31,089 nt of DNA from an uncultured Paracoccaceae bacterium (GTDB lineage: Bacteria > Pseudomonadota > Alphaproteobacteria > Rhodobacterales > Rhodobacteraceae), in assembly GCA_937927675.1 (NCBI GenBank), contig CALBSG010000023.1, positions 1 through 31,089 on the forward strand. Direction: 5' to 3'. How positions within the stretch are numbered: position 1 is the stretch's first letter; each line of letters opens with the position of its first letter. The position numbers and the translations under genes were made by a program. Below the pieces are notes generated by a model. The model was not told where the DNA came from. It saw only the letters and a program-made list of their open reading frames with translations, and ran no database searches. Shown in pieces: positions 15,477 through 23,537 of the stretch.

Positions 15477-16639
15477 GGCAGACCTGTGTAATTTTCGGCC
15501 ATGAGCTTGCGGGCGGTGGGATTGGTTTCCAGCTGGGCCAACTCGCTGTCTTGCATCCGCCGTTCATAGTCAGAGGCACCGGGGAAACGGTGCATCATGG
15601 TGGTCAATGACCACGAAAACCGCATCGCCTGCCAGATGCGCGCCAAGGCGCGCTGCGAATAGGCGTCGATCCCGTCGCTTTGGCCGTGCCGATAATGTTG
15701 CACCAGCCCTTCGAACAGGTAATGCACATCGGAGGCGGCAAGGTTCAGTCCCTTGGCCCCGGTGGGCGGCACGATATGCGCGGCATCCCCACACAAAAAC
15801 AGCCGGCCCCAACGCATCGGTTCCGTCACGAAAGAGCGCAGCGGTGCGATGGATTTTTCAATGGATGGACCCGTGACAAGTCGGGCCGCAATATGGGCCG
15901 GCATGCGGAGTTTGAACTCGGCCCAGAAGGCATCATCTGACCAGTCTTCGACCGTGTCTGTCAGCGGAACCTGAATGTAATAGCGCGACAAAAGCGGGTT
16001 GCGCATCGAGGCGAGAGCGAAGCCGCGGTCGTGAGCGGCGTAGATCAGCTCCTGCTCAACAGGCGGGGTGCGTGACAAAACGCCCAACCAGCCAAAGGGA
16101 TAGACCTTCTCAAACTCGCGCCGCACATCGGCTGGCATGCTTTGACGGCTGACACCATGAAAGCCATCACAGCCTGCGACAAAGTCACAGTCTAACCGCT
16201 GCTGCTCGCCGTTCATGCGGTAGGTGACGTAGGGTGCTGTGCTGGTCAGATCGTGCAAGGCCACGTCATCGGCGTCGTGAATGACGGTGGCGCCGATGGC
16301 ATCCTGCGCGTCATACAGGTCTTTTGTCACCTCGGTTTGGCCGTAGACCATCACCTGTTTGCCGCAGCTTTTCTTGAAATCGATATGAAACATCCGGCCA
16401 TTGGACGCGAGATGGCAGCCATCATGCAAATGCCCTTCGCGGTCCATTCGCGCGCCGGCCCCTGCCGCGCGGATCAGGTCGACGGCCCCGGTCTCCAGCA
16501 CCCCGGCGCGGATGCGGGACAGCACATAGTCACGGGTCTTGCGTTCTAGCACGACCGTTGCGATGCCCGCCTTGTTCAAAAGCTGTGACAGCAACAGTCC
16601 CGAAGGCCCGCCCCCGATGATGGCCACTTGCGTGCGCAT
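15470..16639 (-). CDS. pobA: 4-hydroxybenzoate 3-monooxygenase
   Basis: This 389-residue class A flavin monooxygenase converts 4-hydroxybenzoate + NADPH + O2 to protocatechuate. Motifs are GGGPSG (9-14, FAD), the DG motif GCDGFHGVSR near 160, SRYYIQVPL (substrate-site Ser/Arg/Tyr) near 215, and GDAAHIVPPTGAKGLN near 285. Length and sequence match the Pseudomonas enzyme throughout. GGGAGAGG lies just before the start. It is divergent from an AraC regulator, the usual pobA-pobR arrangement. It would take the 4-hydroxybenzoate produced by the cluster at 1-6677 into the protocatechuate branch; no protocatechuate dioxygenase genes are in this window. Confidence 0.97.
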   Translation of the reverse strand: MRTQVAIIGGGPSGLLLSQLLNKAGIATVVLERKTRDYVLSRIRAGVLETGAVDLIRAAGAGARMDREGHLHDGCHLASNGRMFHIDFKKSCGKQVMVYGQTEVTKDLYDAQDAIGATVIHDADDVALHDLTSTAPYVTYRMNGEQQRLDCDFVAGCDGFHGVSRQSMPADVRREFEKVYPFGWLGVLSRTPPVEQELIYAAHDRGFALASMRNPLLSRYYIQVPLTDTVEDWSDDAFWAEFKLRMPAHIAARLVTGPSIEKSIAPLRSFVTEPMRWGRLFLCGDAAHIVPPTGAKGLNLAASDVHYLFEGLVQHYRHGQSDGIDAYSQRALARIWQAMRFSWSLTTMMHRFPGASDYERRMQDSELAQLETNPTARKLMAENYTGLPY

Positions 16640-16674
16640 GTTCCTCTCCCCTTTTTGCCGACCATGGCGGAAGC

Positions 16675-16715
16675 TTGCAAAAAGCCGAATGGACGATATG
16701 CCAAAAAACTGGCAT
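16675..16715 (+). promoter_or_regulatory. pobA-pobR intergenic promoter region with inverted repeat
   Basis: In the 88-base divergent gap, ATGCCA (16698-16703) and TGGCAT (16710-16715) form a perfect inverted repeat around six A-rich bases. TTGCAA (16675) with 16 bases to TATGCC (16697) could be a promoter for the regulator, overlapping the repeat, which would suit autoregulation. The promoter boxes are weak; the inverted repeat is clear. Confidence 0.45.
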
Positions 16716-16727
16716 TATTCGGCCATG

Positions 16728-17567
16728 ATGACGGTGAAGATACCCTCTTGGCAGCTTTACGGCGAGCAAAGCCCGTTTCCCGATCTTGTTCATATTGAAA
16801 CCATCACCGATCGCGCGGCGGGGCTGGAGTGGCAGATCGCGCCACATCGGCATTTGCATTTGCACCAAGTGTTTCTTGTTCTGGTGGGCGAGGTGCGACT
16901 GTCCATTGATGGCAAGACGCAGCGTGGGGTGCCGCCTTTGCTTATGAATATGCCGCGCGGTCATGTGCATGGCTTTGGCTTTGCCGCCGGAACGCAGGGC
17001 TTTGTGCTGACCTTGCCGGCCGCAGATTTCCCTGAACTTTTCGGCCCAGAGGCGGCAACGCGGGCCGCGCTGGAGGCGCCCTTTGTGGTGGGGGCGGGTA
17101 ATGCCGAACACTTGTTTCAAAATATCGCCCGCCTGCATGCGACCCCCGATCCCTTCCGGAGATTGAGGCTTCGGGCGGCAGCTTTGACGCTTTGTTGTGC
17201 CGTGGCCGAAGCGGGGGGGGAGCGACCGGAACGCTCGGATGGGGATGCAAGGATGGCCCGGTTTGAGGAGTTGATCCGTGCTCATCTTGCGGATGGCTGG
17301 CAAATGGCGGATTACGCGACGGCCTTGGCGGTGTCTGAACGCCATCTGCGCCGCCTCTGTCTTGCCGCCACCGGCCTTTCGGCCCAAGGCTTTCTTGAGG
17401 CGACACGGCTGCGGGAAGCCTGCCGATTGCTCGCGTATACGCGGATGCGGGCGCAGGAGGTGGGCTTTGCGTTGGGGTTTGACGATCCGGCCTATTTCGC
17501 GCGGGCATTCCGGCGGGGCATGGGCATGTCGTGCAGCGAATACCGGCGGCGGCTTGAGGGGGGATGA
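16728..17567 (+). CDS. pobR: AraC-family regulator, PobR type
   Basis: About 279 residues. The N-terminal cupin-like domain (IAPHRHLHLHQVFLVLVGEV near residue 40) should bind the effector, and the C-terminal ~95 residues hold two helix-turn-helices ending GFALGFDDPAYFARAFRRG. The start is taken at 16728 (16725 also possible); earlier in-frame ATGs would place the intergenic inverted repeat in coding sequence. Divergence from pobA and the family of known PobR/PobC activators indicate activation of pobA by 4-hydroxybenzoate. Its stop overlaps the start of the following HAD gene. Confidence 0.8.
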   Translation: MTVKIPSWQLYGEQSPFPDLVHIETITDRAAGLEWQIAPHRHLHLHQVFLVLVGEVRLSIDGKTQRGVPPLLMNMPRGHVHGFGFAAGTQGFVLTLPAADFPELFGPEAATRAALEAPFVVGAGNAEHLFQNIARLHATPDPFRRLRLRAAALTLCCAVAEAGGERPERSDGDARMARFEELIRAHLADGWQMADYATALAVSERHLRRLCLAATGLSAQGFLEATRLREACRLLAYTRMRAQEVGFALGFDDPAYFARAFRRGMGMSCSEYRRRLEGG

Positions 17568-18250
17568 TGGCAGATCTGGTGATCTTTGATTGCGATGGGG
17601 TGCTGATTGACTCTGAGGTCATTTCGGCCCGGATGTTGATCGCCGAACTCGCCGGGTTGGGGGTGGTGGTCGACATGGCCTATGTCGCCAGCCACTTTCT
17701 GGGGCGCAGCTATCCGACGGTGATGGCCACGATCCGCCAGGATTTTGGCTTGGATCTGCCGGGCAGCTTTGAAGACGCCTATCGCACGCGACTCTTGGCG
17801 GCATTCGAACGCGAGTTGCAGGTGATGCCGCATGTCGCACAGGCGTTGCGGGCGCTGAGCCTGCCATTTTGTGTGGCGACGTCCTCCAGTCCGCGCCGTG
17901 CGGCGATGTCATTGAAGCTCGCCGGGTTGGACGGGCTGGTCGAAGGCCGGGTTTTCACCGCATCCGAGGTGGCCCGGGGCAAGCCTGCGCCTGATTTGTT
18001 TCTGCATGCGGCGGCCCGGATGGGGGCGGATCCTGCGCGGTGTCTGGTCATTGAGGACAGTTTGACCGGGGTTCGCGCGGCGCTGGCGGCGGGTATGGAG
18101 GTGTGGCGTTTCACCGGTGGCAGTCATCTAAAGGGGATGGTGCTTGATGTCCCGGAAGATGCTAGGGCCAAGCGCACGTTTGATTCCTTCGCGCAGTTCT
18201 TGCAGATTGATCCCGAAACCACAGGCCCGGAAAGACCCCACCCCGCATGA
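17564..18250 (+). CDS. HAD-IA phosphatase (beta-phosphoglucomutase-like)
   Basis: This 228-residue HAD enzyme has motif I FDCDGVLIDSE, motif II TSSS, motif III GKPAPDLF and motif IV VIEDSLTGVRAA. The four-helix C1 cap between motifs I and II is normal. A second ATG three bases on is an equal start. It overlaps pobR upstream and the SorC regulator downstream (ATGA). Sugar-phosphate phosphatases of this type accompany polyol operons in related bacteria, so hydrolysis of an inhibitory polyol or sugar phosphate is likely. The exact substrate is unknown. Confidence 0.8.
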   Translation: MMADLVIFDCDGVLIDSEVISARMLIAELAGLGVVVDMAYVASHFLGRSYPTVMATIRQDFGLDLPGSFEDAYRTRLLAAFERELQVMPHVAQALRALSLPFCVATSSSPRRAAMSLKLAGLDGLVEGRVFTASEVARGKPAPDLFLHAAARMGADPARCLVIEDSLTGVRAALAAGMEVWRFTGGSHLKGMVLDVPEDARAKRTFDSFAQFLQIDPETTGPERPHPA

Positions 18251-19203
18251 CCCTTCGCGCCGACCCTGAACCTTCCTTGCATGATGAGGCCGCCCGGGCG
18301 GGTTGGCTGTATTATGTTGGCGGATTGACGCAGGACCAGATCGCGAAAGAGTTGGGTGTTTCACGGCAAAGGGCGCAGCGGCTTGTCAGCCGGGCGGTGG
18401 CCGAAGGGTTGATTCATGTGCGGCTGAACCACCGCATTGGCGTTTGCCTTGATCTGGAGCAGGCGCTGACGGAACGGTTCAACCTGACCCGCTGCCGGGT
18501 TGCACCGGGTCTTGGGGCCACGGGCGACGGGGTTCGGGCGATTGCCTCGGCCGCGGCGGGTGAGTTGGAGCGGTTTCTGCGGATGGAGGAGCCTTCGGTT
18601 GTCGCGGTTGGAACCGGGCGGGCCCTGCGTGGCATGGTTGATGCCATGGAAGACGGCATCGTGGCGGGGCAACACCGACTGGTCTCATTGATTGGGAATA
18701 TCGCGCCGGACGGTTCGGCATCTTTCTTTGATGTGGTTATGCGGCTGGCCGACAAGGTGCATGCGCCGCATTATCCGATGCCCGTACCCGTGATCTCGCC
18801 AACCCCCGAGGAAAATGCGGCCTTCCACGCCCTGACGCCGGTACGCAAGGTCGTCGATCTGGCACGTGCGGCGGATGTGATTTTCGTCGGCATTGGCCAG
18901 ATGTCGAATGACGCACCATTGTTGAAAGATGGCTTCGTCAGTCGTGCCGAACTGGACGAGATGCAGGCCGCAGGTGCGGTGGGCGAAGTCGCGGGCTGGG
19001 TCTATAATGCCGAGGGTCGCTATCTGGATCTTGGCACCAACCGTCGCACCGGTGGGGTGCGGGTTGAGCCGGGCCTGGACCGTCCGTCCATCGGTATCGC
19101 GGCTGGCGAAACTAAGGTGCCGGCGATCCGTGGCGCGCTTCTGGCGCGAATCGTCAACGGGTTGGTGACGGATGAGCCGACCGCGAGGGCGCTCTTGGCC
19201 TGA
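18247..19203 (+). CDS. SorC/DeoR-family sugar-binding transcriptional regulator
   Basis: This 318-residue SorC-type regulator has an N-terminal helix-turn-helix around 23-48 (GLTQDQIAKELGVSRQRAQR) and a phosphosugar-isomerase-like effector domain (VGTGRALRGMVDAM, FVGIGQMSND, and the C-terminal AIRGALLARIVNGLVTDE). It sits directly upstream of the sorbitol/mannitol transport operon in the same direction and is the obvious local regulator. Its likely binding sites are the four CTCAT-centred repeats at 19272-19355. The stop is followed by 170 bases of non-coding sequence. Confidence 0.88.
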   Translation: MTLRADPEPSLHDEAARAGWLYYVGGLTQDQIAKELGVSRQRAQRLVSRAVAEGLIHVRLNHRIGVCLDLEQALTERFNLTRCRVAPGLGATGDGVRAIASAAAGELERFLRMEEPSVVAVGTGRALRGMVDAMEDGIVAGQHRLVSLIGNIAPDGSASFFDVVMRLADKVHAPHYPMPVPVISPTPEENAAFHALTPVRKVVDLARAADVIFVGIGQMSNDAPLLKDGFVSRAELDEMQAAGAVGEVAGWVYNAEGRYLDLGTNRRTGGVRVEPGLDRPSIGIAAGETKVPAIRGALLARIVNGLVTDEPTARALLA

Positions 19204-19271
19204 TCGGGCCGTTTACTCCTTCAAAGCAAAATCAATGACTTCGGTCGCCTGCGCTGCAGTGCGGCGACGAA

Positions 19272-19355
19272 TTTCTCATTCCGCCTGAAAAACAGGCTTG
19301 ACGATTTGCTCATGTGCTGGGCATTTTCTCATTCAGCGATTAAATGCTCACATCG
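19272..19355 (+). promoter_or_regulatory. smo operon control region with four CTCAT/CTCAC repeats
   Basis: Between the regulator and smoE four similar sites read TTTCTCATTCCGC (19272), TTTGCTCATGTGC (19305), TTTCTCATTCAGC (19325) and AATGCTCACATCGC (19344). The CTCA cores start at 19275, 19309, 19328 and 19347, so the last three are 19 bases apart. TTGACG at 19298 is a good -35 candidate, though no clear -10 follows. A GCCTG-AAAAA-CAGGC inverted repeat precedes it at 19283-19297. These are plausible operators for the SorC regulator. Confidence 0.55.
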
Positions 19356-19373
19356 CTTCCGAGGGAGGATACC

Positions 19374-20684
19374 ATGACTGTTTCGCTTCGCGCGCTTTTG
19401 GGCGCGACGGCTTTCGTTGCGCTGACCGGCGTGGCCATGGCCGAGACCACCATCACCGTGGCGACCGTGAACAACGGCGACATGATCCGCATGCAGGGTC
19501 TGATGGACGACTTCTATGCCAAGAACCCCGACATCAAGGTGGAATGGGTGACGCTGGAAGAAAACGTGCTGCGCCAGAACGTGACCACCGACATCGCCAC
19601 CAATGGCGGTCAGTATGACGTCCTGACCATCGGCACCTATGAAGTGCCGATCTGGGGCAAGCAGGGCTGGCTCGCCAGCCTGAACGATCTGCCTGCCGAT
19701 TACGACGTGGACGATCTGCTGCCCGCCATTCGCGGTGGCCTGACCGTTGACGGCAACCTGATGGCGTCGCCCTTCTATGGCGAAAGCTCGATGGTGATGT
19801 ATCGCAAGGATCTGATGGACGCCGCTGGCCTGACCATGTCCGACGCGCCGACCTGGACGGAGATCGAGGCTGCGGCCAAGGCGATGACCGACAAGTCGAA
19901 AGAGCAGTACGGCATCTGCCTGCGTGGCAAGGCCGGCTGGGGCGAAAACATGGCCTTCCTGACCGCCATGTCGAACTCGTTCGGCGCACGCTGGTTCGAT
20001 GAGGCTTGGGTGCCGCAGTTTGACCAGCCGGAGTGGAAAGCCACGCTGGAAACCTATCTGCGCGTGATGACCGAGTACGGCCCGCCCGGCGCGTCGAACA
20101 ACGGCTTCAACGAAAACCTGACGCTGTTCCAACAGGGCAAGTGCGGCATGTGGATCGACGCCACGGTTGCGGCTTCGTTCGTGACGGGCAAGGATTCGAC
20201 CGTGGCCGACAAGGTTGGCTTCGCTTTGGCCCCCGACAATGGTCTGGGCAAGCGCGGCAACTGGCTCTGGGCTTGGTCGCTGGCGATCCCGGCTTCCAGC
20301 CAAAAGCAAGATGCTGCCAAGGCGTTCATCAACTGGGCAACCAACAAGGACTATCTGGCCCTTGTTGCGTCGAAAGAAGGCTGGGCGAACGTGCCTCCGG
20401 GTACCCGCACCTCGTTGTATTCCAACCCGGAATACGCTTCGATCCCGTTCGCCAAGATGACGATCGACTCGATCAACGCGGCTGACCCGAATGCCCCGAC
20501 CGTCAAGCCGGTGCCTTATGTCGGCGTGCAGTTCGTGGCGATCCCGGAATTCCAAGGCCTTGGCACCAGTGTCGGGCAAGAATTCTCGGCAGCGCTGGCT
20601 GGTCAGAAATCGGTGGACGAGGCCCTTGCCGCGGCGCAGGCTTTGGTCACCGACGAGATGACGGCCGCTGGCTACATCAAGTAA
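19374..20684 (+). CDS. smoE: Sorbitol/mannitol ABC transporter substrate-binding protein
   Basis: This 436-residue family-1 extracellular solute-binding protein has a clear signal peptide, with the cleavage site after A23 (VAMA|ET). The mature part shows the usual sugar-binding pattern (MASPFYGESSMVMYRKDLM, GKCGMWIDATVAASFV). The start follows GGGAGG by seven bases. It acts in the periplasm, delivering polyols to SmoFG-K. The order smoE-F-G-K-S-mtlK is that of the R. sphaeroides polyol operon. Two strong hairpins follow the gene, which commonly raises binding-protein levels over the membrane subunits. Confidence 0.92.
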   Translation: MTVSLRALLGATAFVALTGVAMAETTITVATVNNGDMIRMQGLMDDFYAKNPDIKVEWVTLEENVLRQNVTTDIATNGGQYDVLTIGTYEVPIWGKQGWLASLNDLPADYDVDDLLPAIRGGLTVDGNLMASPFYGESSMVMYRKDLMDAAGLTMSDAPTWTEIEAAAKAMTDKSKEQYGICLRGKAGWGENMAFLTAMSNSFGARWFDEAWVPQFDQPEWKATLETYLRVMTEYGPPGASNNGFNENLTLFQQGKCGMWIDATVAASFVTGKDSTVADKVGFALAPDNGLGKRGNWLWAWSLAIPASSQKQDAAKAFINWATNKDYLALVASKEGWANVPPGTRTSLYSNPEYASIPFAKMTIDSINAADPNAPTVKPVPYVGVQFVAIPEFQGLGTSVGQEFSAALAGQKSVDEALAAAQALVTDEMTAAGYIK

Positions 20685-20701
20685 TCCTTCCCAAGGATAT
20701 C

Positions 20702-20769
20702 GGCCCTTCCCTACCGGGAGGGGCCAACCTGACAGCGACCGTGACACCCCCAGCAGCTGCGGTCGCTGT
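20702..20769 (+). other. Two tandem hairpins between smoE and smoF
   Basis: GGCCCTTCCC (20702-20711) pairs with GGGAGGGGCC (20716-20725) around TACC, with one G-U pair. ACAGCGACCG (20732-20741) pairs perfectly with CGGTCGCTGT (20760-20769) around 18 bases. Neither has a T-run. They occupy most of the 137-base smoE-smoF gap. Such elements usually protect the binding-protein message from 3' decay or cause partial termination. Confidence 0.65.
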
Positions 20770-20821
20770 GTCTTTCCCGTCTGCTGCCACGCTGCCTGTC
20801 TTTCCAAAGCGGAGTTTTCCC

Positions 20822-21694
20822 ATGGCCACGCAATCCTCGCGCAAAGCTGCCCGTGCCATGTTGTCGCCAACCGTTATCCTGCTTTTGGTTTGGATGATCG
20901 TGCCCTTGGCCATGACGCTGTGGTTTTCCTTGCAGCGCTACAACCTGCTTTACCCGGACCGAACCGGCTTTAACGATTTCGGCAATTACACGCGATTTGT
21001 CCTGTCGCCTGCCTTTGGCGGTGCGGTGGTCAACACGCTGGTGCTGGTGGTCGGTGTGCTGGCCATCACTGTGATCCTGGGCATCCTGATTGCGCTGTTG
21101 ATCGACCAGCCGATCTGGGGGCAGGGCATTGTGCGGATCTTGGTGATCTCGCCGTTCTTCATCATGCCGCCCGTCGCGGCGCTGATCTGGAAGAACATGT
21201 TCATGAACCCGACCAACGGCCTGTTTGCCGAGGCGGCAAAGTTCATTGGCCTGTCACCTTATGATTTTCTGGGCAACGCGCCCCTCGCCTCGATCATCCT
21301 GATCGTCGCGTGGCAGTGGCTGCCCTTTGCGACGCTGATCCTGCTGACCGCGCTGCAATCGCTGTCCTCAGAGGAGTTGGAGGCCGCCGAGATGGACGGT
21401 GCAGGCCCCGTGTCGCGGTTTTGGTATATCATGCTGCCGCATCTGGCGCGTGCCATCACCGTGGTGGTGCTGATCCAGACGATCTTCCTTCTGGGCATCT
21501 TTGGCGAGATTCTTGTGACCACCAATGGCGGTCCCGGTACCTCGTCCACCACCTTGCCCTATCTGATCTACAAGGAAGCACTTCTCGATTTCGACGTCGG
21601 CACCGCAGCCGCGGGCGGGGTCGTTGCAGTGATCCTTGCCAATATTGTTGCCTTCTTCCTGATGCGCGCCATCGGCAAGAACCTTGATGCGTGA
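20822..21694 (+). CDS. smoF: Sorbitol/mannitol ABC transporter permease 1
   Basis: This 290-residue inner-membrane permease has about six hydrophobic segments (first at about 16-38). The cytoplasmic EAA loop EELEAAEMDGAGPVSRFWYI contacts the SmoK ATPase. It resembles MalF-type sugar permeases without the large periplasmic insertion. The start at 20822 has GGAG upstream and lies beyond the second hairpin; an earlier GTG is inside that hairpin and is rejected. smoG follows nine bases after the stop. Confidence 0.92.
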   Translation: MATQSSRKAARAMLSPTVILLLVWMIVPLAMTLWFSLQRYNLLYPDRTGFNDFGNYTRFVLSPAFGGAVVNTLVLVVGVLAITVILGILIALLIDQPIWGQGIVRILVISPFFIMPPVAALIWKNMFMNPTNGLFAEAAKFIGLSPYDFLGNAPLASIILIVAWQWLPFATLILLTALQSLSSEELEAAEMDGAGPVSRFWYIMLPHLARAITVVVLIQTIFLLGIFGEILVTTNGGPGTSSTTLPYLIYKEALLDFDVGTAAAGGVVAVILANIVAFFLMRAIGKNLDA

Positions 21695-21703
21695 GGAATA
21701 ATC

Positions 21704-22534
21704 ATGGCCCGTCACGTTACAACCCAACGTCGCGCGATCAACTCTGCTGCCGCATGGACGGTTGCGCTTATGCTGTTCTTCCCGATCCTGTGGACCGTGT
21801 TGACCAGTTTCAAACCCGAAGCGCAGGCCGTCGCCTCGCCCCCCATCTTCCTGGGCTTTGACTGGACCTTGCAGAACTATGTCGATGTGAACGAACAGCG
21901 CGACTATTTCCGCTACTTCGTCAACTCGGTCATCATTGCGCTTGGCTCCACCGCTTTGGGGTTGGTGCTGGCCATCCCGGCGGCGTGGTCGATGGCCTTT
22001 GTGCCAGGGCGCAAGACCAAAGACCTGCTGATGTGGATGCTGTCGACCAAGATGATGCCCGCCGTGGGTGTGTTGGTGCCGATCTACCTGCTTTTCAAGA
22101 CGCTCGGGCTTTTGGATACCCGCGTCGGGCTGGTGGTCGTGCTGACCCTGATGAACCTGCCGATCATCGTCTGGATGCTCTACACCTACTTCAAGGAAAT
22201 TCCCGGCGAAATTCTGGAAGCGGCACGGATGGATGGGGCCACCCTGAAATCGGAAATCCTGTATGTGCTGACGCCCATGGCCGTGCCGGGCATCGCGTCA
22301 ACTGTGCTTTTGAACATCATTCTGGCGTGGAATGAGGCGTTCTGGACGATCAACCTGACCGTCACCGATGCCGCCCCCCTGACCAAGTTCATCTCGGGCT
22401 TTTCCAGCCCGCAGGGACTTTTCTACGCCAAACTGTCGGCGGCCAGCACGATGGCTATCGCGCCGATCCTGATCATGGGCTGGTTCAGCCAAAAACAACT
22501 CGTCCGCGGCCTGACCTTTGGCGCGGTGAAGTGA
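21704..22534 (+). CDS. smoG: Sorbitol/mannitol ABC transporter permease 2
   Basis: This 276-residue MalG-type permease pairs with SmoF. Six hydrophobic segments are visible, and the EAA loop is GEILEAARMDGATLKSEILY. The FKPEAQAVASPPIF stretch after the first membrane helix and the C-terminal LVRGLTFGAVK are standard for this family. A GAGGAA ribosome site lies between the smoF stop and this start. smoK starts seven bases after the stop. Confidence 0.92.
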   Translation: MARHVTTQRRAINSAAAWTVALMLFFPILWTVLTSFKPEAQAVASPPIFLGFDWTLQNYVDVNEQRDYFRYFVNSVIIALGSTALGLVLAIPAAWSMAFVPGRKTKDLLMWMLSTKMMPAVGVLVPIYLLFKTLGLLDTRVGLVVVLTLMNLPIIVWMLYTYFKEIPGEILEAARMDGATLKSEILYVLTPMAVPGIASTVLLNIILAWNEAFWTINLTVTDAAPLTKFISGFSSPQGLFYAKLSAASTMAIAPILIMGWFSQKQLVRGLTFGAVK

Positions 22535-22541
22535 GGGTATA

Positions 22542-23537
22542 ATGGGCAAGATCACACTCCATCAGGTTCGCAAATCCTTTGGGGAAGTGGACGTCATTCC
22601 GGGCATCGACCTGACCATCGAAGACGGCGAGTTTGTTGTCTTTGTCGGTCCGTCAGGCTGCGGCAAGTCCACTCTGTTGCGTTTGATCGCGGGGTTGGAA
22701 GATACCACCGCGGGCACCATGCAGATCGACGGGCGCGAGGCAACACATCTGCCACCCGCACAGCGCGGCCTTGCCATGGTGTTCCAGTCCTACGCACTTT
22801 ATCCGCATATGACCGTGCGCAAAAACATCGCCTTCCCGCTGAAAATGGCGGGGATGACTGCGGCCGAGCAAGAGGCCAAGGTTCAGCATGCCGCGAAGAT
22901 TTTGAACCTGACGAACTATCTTGACCGCCGTCCGGGACAATTGTCCGGCGGTCAGCGCCAGCGTGTCGCCATCGGCCGTGCGATCGTCCGCGAACCGGCG
23001 GCGTTCCTGTTTGACGAACCGCTGTCGAACCTGGATGCGGCCCTGCGCGTGACGATGCGGCAAGAGATTTCCGAACTGCATCAAAGCCTGAAGACCACCA
23101 TGATCTATGTGACCCATGATCAGGTTGAAGCCATGACGATGGCTGACAAGATCGTGGTTTTGAACGCAGGCCGGGTCGAGCAGGTCGGCAGCCCGCTGGA
23201 TCTGTATCATTCCCCCCGCAACCTGTTTGTCGCGGGCTTCATCGGCAGCCCGAAGATGAACCTCATCACCGGGGCCGAGGCCGCCAAGTACAACTGCACC
23301 ACCTTGGGCGTGCGACCCGAGCATATCCGCGTGGGCGAAGGCCCGTGGCAGGGCGTTGTCGGCCTGTCGGAACATCTCGGCTCCGACAGCTTTATCAAGG
23401 TCGAGGTTGACGGCATCGGCACGATCAACGTGCGCGCCTCGGGCGAGATTGGCGTGCATCACGGCGATCCGATCAAGCTGTCACCAGACATGGACAAATT
23501 GCACCGCTTTGACGGCGAAGGGCTGGCGCTGAAATGA
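22542..23537 (+). CDS. smoK: Sorbitol/mannitol ABC transporter ATPase
   Basis: This 331-residue MalK-like ATPase has Walker A GPSGCGKST (36-44), Q-loop FQSYALYPHM, signature LSGGQ (134-138), Walker B FLFDE ending at 159, and switch H192 (YVTHDQ). A C-terminal TOBE-type domain (TTLGVRPEHIRVGEG) follows. It powers import through SmoF/SmoG. The stop overlaps the smoS start (ATGA). At about 330 residues it is shorter than E. coli MalK, as is usual for polyol-type ATPases. Confidence 0.93.
   Translation: MGKITLHQVRKSFGEVDVIPGIDLTIEDGEFVVFVGPSGCGKSTLLRLIAGLEDTTAGTMQIDGREATHLPPAQRGLAMVFQSYALYPHMTVRKNIAFPLKMAGMTAAEQEAKVQHAAKILNLTNYLDRRPGQLSGGQRQRVAIGRAIVREPAAFLFDEPLSNLDAALRVTMRQEISELHQSLKTTMIYVTHDQVEAMTMADKIVVLNAGRVEQVGSPLDLYHSPRNLFVAGFIGSPKMNLITGAEAAKYNCTTLGVRPEHIRVGEGPWQGVVGLSEHLGSDSFIKVEVDGIGTINVRASGEIGVHHGDPIKLSPDMDKLHRFDGEGLALK

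Noticed and set aside
19329..20870. 513-codon reading frame on the minus strand opposite smoE
   Set aside because: It is a codon-bias mirror of smoE in GC-rich DNA, has no recognisable domain, and crosses the smoE-smoF hairpins.
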